From positions 1 through 64,000 of the forward strand of contig NZ_JAFBDI010000005.1 of the NCBI RefSeq assembly GCF_016908145.1: 64,000 bases of DNA. Direction: 5' to 3'. A model generated the notes under the pieces. It was given only the letters and a program-made list of their open reading frames with translations, had not been told where the DNA came from and did not search any database. Positions 26,113 through 34,530 of the stretch are shown one piece after another. Origin of the DNA: Marinitoga litoralis (GTDB lineage: Bacteria > Thermotogota > Thermotogae > Petrotogales > Petrotogaceae). Position 1 is the stretch's first letter. Each line of letters opens with the position of its first letter. A program made the position numbers and the translations under genes.

Positions 26113-26862
26113 TTAATAATCAGAAATTGATTTTTTACCATTTACTATTTGCACTCCAGAGCTAGCTCCAATCCTTTCTGCTCCTACTTTTATCATATTT
26201 AATGCATCTTCAAAACTTCTAACACCACCAGATGCTTTTACTTTTAACGCGTCACCTACTACAAATTTCATTAACGCTACATCTTCTACTGTTGCTCCAC
26301 CAGTTCCAAAACCTGTTGATGTTTTTACAAAATGAGCTCCAGCTTCTTTTGAAATTACACATGCAGCTATTTTTTCTTCTGTATTTAAATAACATGTTTC
26401 TATAATTACTTTAACTGTTTTTCCTTGAGCTGCTTCGACTACTGCTTTTATTTCATCATATATATAATCATATTCGCCAGCTTTTAACATACCAACGTTA
26501 ATAACCATATCAAATTCATCAGCGCCATCATTTAATGCTATATCAGTTTCATATGCTTTTACATCTATAGAATTTGCGCCTAAAGGAAATCCTATAACTG
26601 TAGCAACTTTTACATCTGAACCTTTCAACTCTTCTTTTGCTAAAGGAACATATACAGGATTTACACAAACTGAAAAGAATTTGTTTTCTTTTGCTTCATT
26701 ACAAATTCTCTTTATATCTTCTGGAGTTGTTGTTGCCTTTAAAATAGTATGATCGATATATATTGCAACATCTTTAGGTTCTAGTTTTAAATCTTTTTCT
26801 ACTAATTTAAATTCCTTTTTATATCTTTCTATCTCTTTTTTGATTAAATCTTTTAATTCCAC
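26113..26862 (-). CDS. deoC: Deoxyribose-phosphate aldolase
   Basis: DeoC splits 2-deoxyribose 5-phosphate into glyceraldehyde 3-phosphate and acetaldehyde in deoxynucleoside salvage. The TIM-barrel sequence shows IDHTILKATTT, CVNPVYV, ATVIGFPLGA, the Schiff-base lysine in VKTSTGF and VKASGGVR. GTG at 26862 is the likely start because GAGGTGA lies five bases upstream. In-frame TTG and GTG codons slightly upstream overlap that site. The protein then has 249 residues. It is the last gene before the terminator. Confidence 0.95.
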   Translation of the reverse strand: MELKDLIKKEIERYKKEFKLVEKDLKLEPKDVAIYIDHTILKATTTPEDIKRICNEAKENKFFSVCVNPVYVPLAKEELKGSDVKVATVIGFPLGANSIDVKAYETDIALNDGADEFDMVINVGMLKAGEYDYIYDEIKAVVEAAQGKTVKVIIETCYLNTEEKIAACVISKEAGAHFVKTSTGFGTGGATVEDVALMKFVVGDALKVKASGGVRSFEDALNMIKVGAERIGASSGVQIVNGKKSISDY

Positions 26863-26877
26863 CAAAATCACCTCTTT

Positions 26878-27420
26878 CTAAAGTCCTAATTCATCTGCTA
26901 TTTCTTTCATTGATTCTATAGATATTTCAAAAAATCTACTTAATTCTATCCCTATATCTTCTATTTTTTTCATATTTTCCCTATTAGCTCCAGCTGCAAA
27001 TGACTTATCCTTAAACTTTTTCTTTAATGATTTTGATTTTAATCCTTCTATTTTCTTATCTGGTCTCACATATACAGCTGCTGTTATGAGCCCAGACATT
27101 GGATCTGCAGCATATAATGAAAAATCTAATTTTGTTTTTAATGGTGCATGTTCATTGTGTGCTAGAATTGCATTTTTTTCTTCTTCGCTTAATTTATCTC
27201 CTAATATTTCTACTGTTTTTTTTGCATGAATTTCAGGATTATCTTTTGTATATTCATAATCTAAATCATGTAAAATGCCTATTATTTCCCATCTTTCTTC
27301 ATCTTCTCCAAATTCTTTTGCTAGACCTTTCATTATTGCACCAACCGCTAGACAATGATTTACTAAATTATCTGTTTTTACATGTTCTTTTAATATTTTT
27401 ATTGCTTCATCCCTATTCAT
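26878..27420 (-). CDS. HD-domain phosphohydrolase (small, HDIG type)
   Basis: This is a 180-residue single-domain HD protein. The metal-binding residues are in LVNHCLAVG (first histidine), GILHDLDYEY (HD pair) and the later AHNEHAP and AADPMSG. Such proteins hydrolyse nucleotides or other phosphate esters, and the substrate is unknown. ATG at 27420 has GGGGGAT upstream and is preferred to the codon at 27435. It is followed by deoC at 15 bases, which may suggest a nucleotide-salvage role. Confidence 0.8.
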   Translation of the reverse strand: MNRDEAIKILKEHVKTDNLVNHCLAVGAIMKGLAKEFGEDEERWEIIGILHDLDYEYTKDNPEIHAKKTVEILGDKLSEEEKNAILAHNEHAPLKTKLDFSLYAADPMSGLITAAVYVRPDKKIEGLKSKSLKKKFKDKSFAAGANRENMKKIEDIGIELSRFFEISIESMKEIADELGL

Positions 27421-27443
27421 TTTTATCCCCCTCATGAAAATTA

Positions 27444-28655
27444 TTAATCTTTTTTATGGTATAATTGGCAAGTTCTCCATCCAAATAACATTTTTATACC
27501 TTCATAAAATGGTAAATCTATAGCAAAATCATACCTTTCCCCTTCTTTACTTTCTAATCTTTGAATAATATTTTTAATTTTATTATATACTCCAGAACCA
27601 GATAATTTAGCAATTTTCCCATTTTTTATTGGTTCCATTGTAAATGTTTTTAGCCCTTTTACATGTGAATCATTTGGAAAGAAAATTATTCTTACCTCTC
27701 CAAACATATCTGTTAATTTCTCAAAATTTTTATTTGCCATTTCTTCATTATTATAATTATAAAACCCAAGAAAACTAATAATAGCTTGTTCTGGTAATTT
27801 TGTTTCAGTTTCAAATCTACCAGATGTCTCAAATTCAAAAGCTTCAAGCATTTTCCAAAAATTACAATATTCTGGTGGAACATTTGTTGCTTTTAATTTC
27901 GAATATCTTAATAGACAATTAGAACATGGTATATTATTTTCAAAATTTTTTCTCATTTGATATAATTTATCTCCTTCTAAAGATAAAAAATGTAAAAAAC
28001 CTTGATATATTGATGCAACATATTTTACCTTACCCTGTAAAAACACTTTACTTAAATATTCTTTTGCTTTTACATAATCCTTATTATATAATGAAATAAC
28101 AAATTGCAATAATGGATCATTGGAACTCTTTGCAGCTTCTTCAACTGCTTTGTACGCTTTAAAATAATGACCATTATATACTGCATTCATTGCTAACAAT
28201 AAATTGGTATATTTGTTATTTGGAAATCTTTTAACAGCATTTTCAGCAAATTCATATGCATCTTTGTGCCTTAGCAAAAACTTTGCCATTCCAACATTAA
28301 AATAATCTTCTGGAAATGATGGATTATCAATTAAAGATAATACTTCTTCATAATCTTCTTTTAGAATATGAATTAAAGCTTGCTGATTAATATATGAACT
28401 TTTAGGTTTATTTAATAACAGTTTTTCCATGTGACGAGCTATTTCTAAATTATTATTTTTATAATCGTAATAGTTTAAATCTAAAATAGTTTGAACATCA
28501 TCAATTGGAATAGATATATATTTTATTTCGATTTTAGCTCTTTCTACTGTCTTTTGCTTTTTTTGTTCAATATTAATTCCCTTTTTCTTTAAATCCTTTT
28601 CAAATTTTTTCTTTAATTTCAATATAGCTTCTAAATCTTTTGGCCTATTATCCAT
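27444..28655 (-). CDS. Tetratricopeptide-like helical repeat protein, unknown function
   Basis: I do not recognise a named family. The 403 residues begin with a charged coiled-coil-like stretch (1-40), then a series of paired helices of about 30-35 residues each (roughly 70-240) with TPR-like spacing, for example KYTNLLLAMNAVYNGHYFKAY. Cysteines follow in CSNCLL and PEYCNF, and the C-terminal half looks alpha/beta. There is no signal peptide. It overlaps the radC-like gene by eight bases. A scaffold role is likely from the repeats only. Confidence 0.6.
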   Translation of the reverse strand: MDNRPKDLEAILKLKKKFEKDLKKKGINIEQKKQKTVERAKIEIKYISIPIDDVQTILDLNYYDYKNNNLEIARHMEKLLLNKPKSSYINQQALIHILKEDYEEVLSLIDNPSFPEDYFNVGMAKFLLRHKDAYEFAENAVKRFPNNKYTNLLLAMNAVYNGHYFKAYKAVEEAAKSSNDPLLQFVISLYNKDYVKAKEYLSKVFLQGKVKYVASIYQGFLHFLSLEGDKLYQMRKNFENNIPCSNCLLRYSKLKATNVPPEYCNFWKMLEAFEFETSGRFETETKLPEQAIISFLGFYNYNNEEMANKNFEKLTDMFGEVRIIFFPNDSHVKGLKTFTMEPIKNGKIAKLSGSGVYNKIKNIIQRLESKEGERYDFAIDLPFYEGIKMLFGWRTCQLYHKKD

Positions 28656-29307
28656 TTTTTATCACCTTTCTTCCAATTTTAAAACTATAATACTCAGATT
28701 TACCAAATATAATATGATCAGACAAATTTATTCCCAATATCTTACCACTATCCTCAATTTTTCTTGTTATATCTATATCTATCATACTTGGCGAACTATC
28801 TCCTGAAGGATGATTATGAACTAAGATAATAGATACTGCATTATTTTTTATAGCCGCTTTAAACACATCTCTTGGATGTAGTATAGAACTATTTGCTGTT
28901 CCTATACTAATAGTATCAATTGATATTGGATTTAGCTTACTATTTAAAGATATACATTTTACTATTTCTTGATCTGAAAATACTAACTCATCGTATAATG
29001 TATTATATACTTTTTCAGGTGAATCAAATTTCAAATCTTCCTTTTTTAACGCTTCCTTATGAAATCTTATTCCCAATTCAAATACTGCTTTTAATGTTAT
29101 TGCTGTTACTTCTCCTATGCCTTGTATACTACACAATTCATTTATATCCATATAAAATAAATCTTTTAAGGAAAAATTGTTTGATATTTCTTTAGAAATA
29201 TCAAACACATTTTTCTCCGATGTCCCTTTTCTTATTATAATAGCTAGTAATTCATCTATAGTTAATTCTTTTGGTCCGTATTTTAAAAGTTTTTCCCTAG
29301 GTAACAT
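28648..29307 (-). CDS. radC: RadC family JAB/MPN-domain protein
   Basis: The 219-residue protein has the N-terminal helix-hairpin-helix UPF0758 part (PREKLLKYGP, ELCSIQGIGEVTA) and a C-terminal JAMM metal domain with HNHPSGDSSPS and a downstream LSDHIIFG. The biochemical role of RadC is unsettled despite its name. The N-terminus is a few residues shorter than usual, starting almost at PREKL. It overlaps maf by 11 bases. Confidence 0.88.
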   Translation of the reverse strand: MLPREKLLKYGPKELTIDELLAIIIRKGTSEKNVFDISKEISNNFSLKDLFYMDINELCSIQGIGEVTAITLKAVFELGIRFHKEALKKEDLKFDSPEKVYNTLYDELVFSDQEIVKCISLNSKLNPISIDTISIGTANSSILHPRDVFKAAIKNNAVSIILVHNHPSGDSSPSMIDIDITRKIEDSGKILGINLSDHIIFGKSEYYSFKIGRKVIKNG

Positions 29308-29860
29308 TTAAAACCCCTTTATTATACAAATAACTAAATACTTTATTTAATGGTAATCCCATTACATTATAATAATCACCATTTATTTTTTCAATAAAAG
29401 CTCCTGCAAAATCTTGAATACCATAACTTCCCGCTTTATCCAATGGATCATATTTATCAATATAATATTTAATTATATTATCATCTAATTCTAAAAAATA
29501 AACTTCTGTAATATCATGTGTAGTGTATATTTCATCTTTTGTTCTAAATGTAATTCCTGTTATTACTCTATGCATATTTCCAGATAGTTTTTTTAACATA
29601 TTAAATGCATCATTTTTATCCTTTGGTTTTCCTAAAATCTCATTATTAAAAGCAACTATTGTATCTGCTGTTATTAATAGTTCATCATTAAATATGTTAA
29701 TATCCTTAGATTTTAAATAACTTAATTCTTTTGCATATTCTATAGGATCCTTTTTGAAACTAATTTCTTCTACATTTGATACTCTTATTTCAAATTCAAT
29801 GCCTAACTTTGATAATAATTCTTTTCTTCTAGGAGATCCAGATCCTAATATAATTTTCAC
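29297..29860 (-). CDS. maf: Maf family nucleoside triphosphate pyrophosphatase
   Basis: Maf proteins hydrolyse dTTP, UTP or modified nucleotides to monophosphates. The 187-residue sequence has ILGSGSPRRKELL at the N-terminus, ITADTIVAFNNEILGKPKD in the middle and DKAGSYGIQDFAGAF toward the end, all family hallmarks. It overlaps the Gx transporter gene by four bases and radC by 11. A maf-radC arrangement next to cell-shape genes is common in bacteria; here the mre genes are about 10 kb away. Confidence 0.95.
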   Translation of the reverse strand: MKIILGSGSPRRKELLSKLGIEFEIRVSNVEEISFKKDPIEYAKELSYLKSKDINIFNDELLITADTIVAFNNEILGKPKDKNDAFNMLKKLSGNMHRVITGITFRTKDEIYTTHDITEVYFLELDDNIIKYYIDKYDPLDKAGSYGIQDFAGAFIEKINGDYYNVMGLPLNKVFSYLYNKGVLNVT

Positions 29861-30354
29861 CTTTCAACACTCCTAAAAACAGATTTTACAATTACCGCAT
29901 TAGCAATTGCAGAAAATGTACCAAATAATAACATTTGAGGAAAATACCAAAATATGCCTACAGATTTAACAATAACAAGCCAACCAAAAATTAGCTGTGC
30001 AAAATTATTAAATATAGCACCAAATTCACTTATCCCTATTATACCAAATTTTTTTGTTTTTACAATTAAGTACATAACAAATGTTGCTACTATACTGCCA
30101 ATTAATCCCATAAAAAATGTTGGGCTTAAAAATTTCCCAGATAATAATGATCCTAATATACTTTTAAAAATAGCTATATATAATCCATTTATTAAAATAC
30201 CATCATAATTTAAAGAATATAATATTGCAAAATTAGAAAAACCCCATCTAGCTCCTGGTAAGGGTATAGGAAACGGTACTAATGTTTCTAAATAATATAC
30301 TGCGGAAGATAATGAAGTTAATATTGCTAATTTGGGAATATTATTTTTTACCAT
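29857..30354 (-). CDS. Gx transporter family membrane protein
   Basis: This 165-residue protein is mostly hydrophobic with about five helices. The N-terminal pattern LAILTSLSSAVYYLETLVPFPIPLPGARWG matches the Gx transporter/heptaprenyl diphosphate synthase component I-like family, whose members resemble ECF-type S components. It overlaps the NusG-II gene by seven bases and maf by four. The substrate is not known. The constant pairing with a NusG-II protein suggests they act together in redox or quinone-related membrane processes. Confidence 0.75.
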   Translation of the reverse strand: MVKNNIPKLAILTSLSSAVYYLETLVPFPIPLPGARWGFSNFAILYSLNYDGILINGLYIAIFKSILGSLLSGKFLSPTFFMGLIGSIVATFVMYLIVKTKKFGIIGISEFGAIFNNFAQLIFGWLVIVKSVGIFWYFPQMLLFGTFSAIANAVIVKSVFRSVER

Positions 30355-30713
30355 GAAATTATGTCAACTCCTGTATTTTTATCTTTTCCGATAGGTTTTA
30401 CAACAACTTTATTTGGTAAACATATTATTTCTTGTGTTGAATTATCTACCCAACCTGTATATTCACATGTTTTTAATGGACAATCTGCATCAATAACCCT
30501 TACTTTTTCTCCATTAAATACCACTTTAAGCTTATAATCTCCATCATCACCATATACTGTATATGTTCCAGGTTTAGTTATTTTCATAAGTTCTTTTCCA
30601 CCTAAATAAACATATGCACCTTTTAATTCTGTTTTTAAACTACTTTGAATAATTATAGTAATAACTGAAATAACTATAATAATTATAACGAATAATATAT
30701 CATTTTTTTTCAT
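30348..30713 (-). CDS. NusG domain II-containing membrane-anchored protein
   Basis: The 121-residue protein has a single N-terminal transmembrane helix or signal anchor (about residues 6-25). An exported NusG domain II follows, with TVYGDDGDYKLKVVFNGEKVRVIDADCPLKTCEYTG; the CPLKTC pair and IICLPNKVVV are characteristic. It is not a transcription factor. It lies between apbE and the Gx transporter gene with a seven-base overlap to the latter, a layout linked to flavin-based extracellular electron transfer in Gram-positives. Confidence 0.8.
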   Translation of the reverse strand: MKKNDILFVIIIIVISVITIIIQSSLKTELKGAYVYLGGKELMKITKPGTYTVYGDDGDYKLKVVFNGEKVRVIDADCPLKTCEYTGWVDNSTQEIICLPNKVVVKPIGKDKNTGVDIISW

Positions 30714-30721
30714 ATTTTCAC

Positions 30722-31759
30722 CTAATGTTCTTTTAAATAATATTCAAATCCCGTTGTTTTTATAACTTCATCTTCAGAATTTATTCCATATATTTGTATT
30801 CCATATCTTGTCATTGAATCTAATCCAATTAATTTATCTCCTAAAATAAAAATAGCTGTAGACATAGCATCCGCTTTCATTGCGCTATCTGCAATAATAG
30901 TTACGCTTTTAAAATAATTAGCAGGATATCCTGTTTTTGGATCCAATAAATGATGATATTTAACACCATCTTTTACAAAAAATCTTTCATAATTTCCAGA
31001 AGTTACTATTGCTCCTTCTTTCAAATATATTTGATCTTTTATGTCATAAGGGCCCTTATCAGGATCTCTTATTCCAATAACCCAAGCAAATCTTCCAAAT
31101 TTAGGTCCAATTATACCAATATCTCCACCTGCATCTACAAATCCTGTTGCATTTGGATCTAATTCTTTTATTTTTTGTACAGCCATATCCACTGCATACC
31201 CTTTGGCAATTCCTCCTAAATCTATTTTTGTCTTATCATTTAATAATGTTATTTTATCTCCTTCAATTTTAATAAACTTATAACTAACTCCTTCTAAAGC
31301 AGACTCTATCTCTTCTTTAGAAGGTACTCTTTTTTCGCTATTCATATCATCAAAACCCCATATTTCTATTAATTCACCTACCGTGGGATCAAAAGCACTT
31401 CCTGTTAAATCTGCATAATTAATTGCTGCTTTAATTAAAAATAATGTCTCTTTGTCAGCGATTATTGTCCTCTCTTTATTTAATTTCGAAATAACACTTG
31501 TTTCTATTGTTTTACTGAATTTTTTTTCAATTCGTTTCATTTCATCAAAAGCTATATCTGCTAACTTTTCAGAATCAATTTTTTCGCTCGCTACAACAAC
31601 ATTTACCCATGTACCTAATGCAAAGTCTTTTTTACTATAGTATTTTGGTAAAGGTTTATGAAATACAAAAAATAATGTTAAAGATAATGCTAAAATTAAT
31701 ATTATTAAATATAATATACCTTTATTCTTTAAAAAACTATTGGTATCTCTTTTAAGCAA
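30722..31759 (-). CDS. apbE: FAD:protein FMN transferase (ApbE)
   Basis: ApbE attaches FMN to Thr/Ser of exported or membrane flavoproteins such as Rnf and Nqr subunits. The 345-residue protein has an N-terminal membrane anchor (about residues 15-33), then ALGTWVNVV, the FAD site with DLGGIAKGYAVD, DAGGDIGIIG and the metal-binding DAMSTAIFILG. The start is TTG at 31759, supported by AAGGTG six bases upstream, and lies 31 bases inside the end of the radical SAM gene. No flavoprotein target gene is seen in the window. Confidence 0.92.
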   Translation of the reverse strand: MLKRDTNSFLKNKGILYLIILILALSLTLFFVFHKPLPKYYSKKDFALGTWVNVVVASEKIDSEKLADIAFDEMKRIEKKFSKTIETSVISKLNKERTIIADKETLFLIKAAINYADLTGSAFDPTVGELIEIWGFDDMNSEKRVPSKEEIESALEGVSYKFIKIEGDKITLLNDKTKIDLGGIAKGYAVDMAVQKIKELDPNATGFVDAGGDIGIIGPKFGRFAWVIGIRDPDKGPYDIKDQIYLKEGAIVTSGNYERFFVKDGVKYHHLLDPKTGYPANYFKSVTIIADSAMKADAMSTAIFILGDKLIGLDSMTRYGIQIYGINSEDEVIKTTGFEYYLKEH

Positions 31760-32715
31760 TTTTTACACCTTCCCTTTTCATCTATATTGTTAATTCTTAT
31801 ATTATATCCTTCTCTTTCAATTAATAATGTATTGCAATTAGGACAATATGTTGATTCAAATTCTTTATTCCAAACATTTCCTAAATATACATAATTTAAA
31901 TATTTTTTAGCTAAATAATATAGATTTTCTAATTTCTCTATGCTTGTTGGAGGATTATGAAATTTATATATTGGATAATACCTACTTAAATGAATGGGAA
32001 TATCTATAGACCCTATCCATTTAAACATATTTTCTAACTCATTATAATCATCATTACCTTGAGTAACTACTAAAACAGTTATTTCTATATGAATATTATT
32101 TTCATATGATAATTTAATCACATCCATAACAGGATCTTTTTTACCACCAACTATGTTATTATAGAAATTATCATTAAATCCTTTTAAATCTATATTCATT
32201 GCATCAATATACGGCAATAAATTTAATAATGGTTTTTTATTTATATATCCATTTGTAACTAACACAGTTTTTATATTATTTTCTTTCAATAATTTTGCAC
32301 TATCATATACATATTCATACCACACAATAGGTTCTGAATATGTAAATGCTACAATCTTTGATTTTTTTTGAATAACTAAATCTAATAAATCCTCTGGATA
32401 AAGTTTATAAATATTATATGGTTTTTCCTGTGAAATTTCGAAATTTTGACAGAATTTACATTTAAAATTGCATCCCCAAGTTCCTATTGAAAAAACATTA
32501 TTTCCTGGATAAAAATGGAAAAGAGGTTTTTTCTCTATAGGGTCAATATTAATTGCGGTAACTTCTCCATAGTTCAATGAATATAATTCTCCATTAATAT
32601 TTTTCCTGGTTTTACATATACCAGTTTTTTCTTCGGAAATTATACAATTATGTGGGCACAAATTACATTCTACTTTATTATTTTCCAATTTAGTAAAAAA
32701 AAGGGATTTTTTCAT
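31729..32715 (-). CDS. amrS: AmmeMemoRadiSam system radical SAM enzyme
   Basis: This 328-residue enzyme belongs to the PflA-like group of the AmmeMemoRadiSam set. The N-terminus has a cysteine cluster (CNLCPHNC ... GICKTR). The radical SAM motif is GCNFKCKFCQNFE (CxxxCxxC, about residues 79-86), followed by AFTYSEPIVW. The C-terminus has a zinc-ribbon-like CPNC ... CKNC. The reaction is unknown. It follows the AMMECR1 gene by eight bases and overlaps apbE by 31 bases. Confidence 0.93.
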   Translation of the reverse strand: MKKSLFFTKLENNKVECNLCPHNCIISEEKTGICKTRKNINGELYSLNYGEVTAINIDPIEKKPLFHFYPGNNVFSIGTWGCNFKCKFCQNFEISQEKPYNIYKLYPEDLLDLVIQKKSKIVAFTYSEPIVWYEYVYDSAKLLKENNIKTVLVTNGYINKKPLLNLLPYIDAMNIDLKGFNDNFYNNIVGGKKDPVMDVIKLSYENNIHIEITVLVVTQGNDDYNELENMFKWIGSIDIPIHLSRYYPIYKFHNPPTSIEKLENLYYLAKKYLNYVYLGNVWNKEFESTYCPNCNTLLIEREGYNIRINNIDEKGRCKNCLKEIPIVF

Positions 32716-32723
32716 AACCCCTC

Positions 32724-33242
32724 CTAAAAATATCTTTCAACTGTAAATCTATATATTTCATATGGTTCAGAATAGATCCCCGCTTTTAATTTTGCTATTC
32801 TTAATTGTTCTTCTACTGTATTAACACCATCTAGCGCTGGTAATAATACTCCTTTTTTAAATCCACTTACAACAATAATTCCATATATATTGGGATCTAA
32901 TTCCTCAATTGATTCAACGTATTCAGGCTCACTTAAAACATCAACACTAACCTCAATGTCGTTTAATTCATCAGCACTAACTGGTTCAAATCTATAATCT
33001 CTTGTCGCAGCAGCAATTGCATTTTCTCTAATTTCTGTTGCTAGGTTTTCATATATTGGCTCTATGGTTCCTATACATCCTCTTAAATCACCATATATGG
33101 TATGTAAAGAAACAAAACATGCTGCTTTTCTTGTATACAATTCTTCAGGTAAATCTTCCTTTATTTCTATCTTTCTTCCGTATTTTACATAATTCTCAAT
33201 ACATTCTATAGCCCATTTTACATAAGGATGATTACCTACCAT
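32724..33242 (-). CDS. amrA: AMMECR1-domain protein (AmmeMemoRadiSam system protein A)
   Basis: The 172-residue protein has the AMMECR1 core, including ACFVSLHTIYGDLRGCIGTIEP, AIAAATRDYRFEPV and a late IVVSGFKKGVLLPA. The LRGCIG segment is the family's most conserved motif. Function is unknown. Proteins A, B (Memo) and the radical SAM enzyme often occur together. Here A and the radical SAM enzyme are adjacent while B is in a distant operon. Confidence 0.93.
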   Translation of the reverse strand: MVGNHPYVKWAIECIENYVKYGRKIEIKEDLPEELYTRKAACFVSLHTIYGDLRGCIGTIEPIYENLATEIRENAIAAATRDYRFEPVSADELNDIEVSVDVLSEPEYVESIEELDPNIYGIIVVSGFKKGVLLPALDGVNTVEEQLRIAKLKAGIYSEPYEIYRFTVERYF

Positions 33243-33254
33243 TTTCTCACCCTC

Positions 33255-34169
33255 TTATTTAAATACCTTTTTTATCTTAAAAATTCTTTCATTTCTATCA
33301 TGTTTTTCTAATGTATTTAAAAATGACGAATTTCTTTCAGCAATTGAAACGGCTATTAAATTATTCTTATTGTCAATTAATGATACAATATCATCTTTTT
33401 TGAAATCCTCATATTTTTCAATATGCTCTAAAAAAATATGATTACCATTTAATGCCCTTTGAATACCAGTTTCATTTAAAACAACTCTAGGAAAAGACAA
33501 AACATCTAACATCGGTATTAAATTTTTTTCACTAACTTCATCTAAATTAACTGCATTTTTTAAATTAAAATTGCCAACTTCTAATCTTCTTAATTCTGTA
33601 GTAACTGCCCCAGGTCCAAGTTTATAACCTATATCCATTATTAATGATCTAATATAAGTTCCCGAGGATACTTTACATTCAAATTCAAACTCCCCATTTT
33701 CATATACTTTAATATTTTCTATACTATATATATTTACTTCTTTGGGAGGCATTTTTATGATTTTTCCTTCTCTTGCTAATTCATATAATTTCTTTCCATT
33801 ATATTTTCTTGCCGAATACATTGGTGGAACTTGTAAATAAGTACCTTTAAAAGACAATATAACATTTTTTAAATTATCAATATGTTCTTTTAATACTTCA
33901 TTTTTTTCTTTTACTTCGCCCGTAATATCATATGTATCTGTTATAATTCCCAACTTAGCTTTAACATAATATTTTTTATCTTGATGTTGTAAGTATTCTA
34001 ATAGTCTAGTTCCCTGATTAACACCTACAATTAATAATCCTGTTGCAAATGGGTCTAAAGTACCTGAATGACCAACTTTTTTTGTAGTAAATTTTTTTCT
34101 TATTATATCAACAACATCATGAGATGTCATATTCGCAGGTTTATCAACTAAAAGAAAACCATTATTCAT
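33255..34169 (-). CDS. truB: tRNA pseudouridine-55 synthase TruB
   Basis: TruB makes pseudouridine 55 in the T-loop of tRNA. The 304-residue protein has GFLLVDKPANMTSHDVV, the catalytic aspartate in GHSGTLDPFATGLL, YYVKAKLG, VPPMYSARKYNGKKLYELAREG and SSGTYIRSL. ATG at 34169 overlaps the end of rbfA and has AAGGTGA five bases before it. A PUA-like region follows. RbfA-TruB order is common among bacteria. Confidence 0.97.
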   Translation of the reverse strand: MNNGFLLVDKPANMTSHDVVDIIRKKFTTKKVGHSGTLDPFATGLLIVGVNQGTRLLEYLQHQDKKYYVKAKLGIITDTYDITGEVKEKNEVLKEHIDNLKNVILSFKGTYLQVPPMYSARKYNGKKLYELAREGKIIKMPPKEVNIYSIENIKVYENGEFEFECKVSSGTYIRSLIMDIGYKLGPGAVTTELRRLEVGNFNLKNAVNLDEVSEKNLIPMLDVLSFPRVVLNETGIQRALNGNHIFLEHIEKYEDFKKDDIVSLIDNKNNLIAVSIAERNSSFLNTLEKHDRNERIFKIKKVFK

Positions 34170-34530
34170 CAGTTTCACCTTTTGAAGATATTTCATTTAA
34201 TAATTTGTGTATTCTAATGCTTTCTTCAATACCTTTATCTTTATGAAATCTAATTTCTGGTATTTTATACATTCTAATATTTCTAGAAATTAAACTCTTG
34301 AAAAAACCTTTAGCTTTAGTTAATACTTCTATTACTTCATCTAAATCACCATTTAATACTGAAACGTATATATCTGCAAATGATTTATCTTTTGACAATT
34401 CCACTCTCGTTGCAGAAATTAATTTATCTTGAATTCTTGGGTCTCTTAAATTTGAAATATTAGAATTTACCAATCTCAATATTTCAGATTCTATCATTTC
34501 TTTTCTATATTCTTTAGGCATTTTCTTCAT
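34162..34530 (-). CDS. rbfA: Ribosome-binding factor A
   Basis: RbfA is a KH-type factor for 16S rRNA 5'-end processing and 30S maturation. The 122-residue sequence shows IESEILRLVNSNISNLRDPRI, VELSKDKSFADIYVSVL and a late KIPEIRFHKDKGIEESIRIHKLL. It overlaps truB (eight bases) and the HDOD gene (17 bases). Confidence 0.95.
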   Translation of the reverse strand: MKKMPKEYRKEMIESEILRLVNSNISNLRDPRIQDKLISATRVELSKDKSFADIYVSVLNGDLDEVIEVLTKAKGFFKSLISRNIRMYKIPEIRFHKDKGIEESIRIHKLLNEISSKGETDE

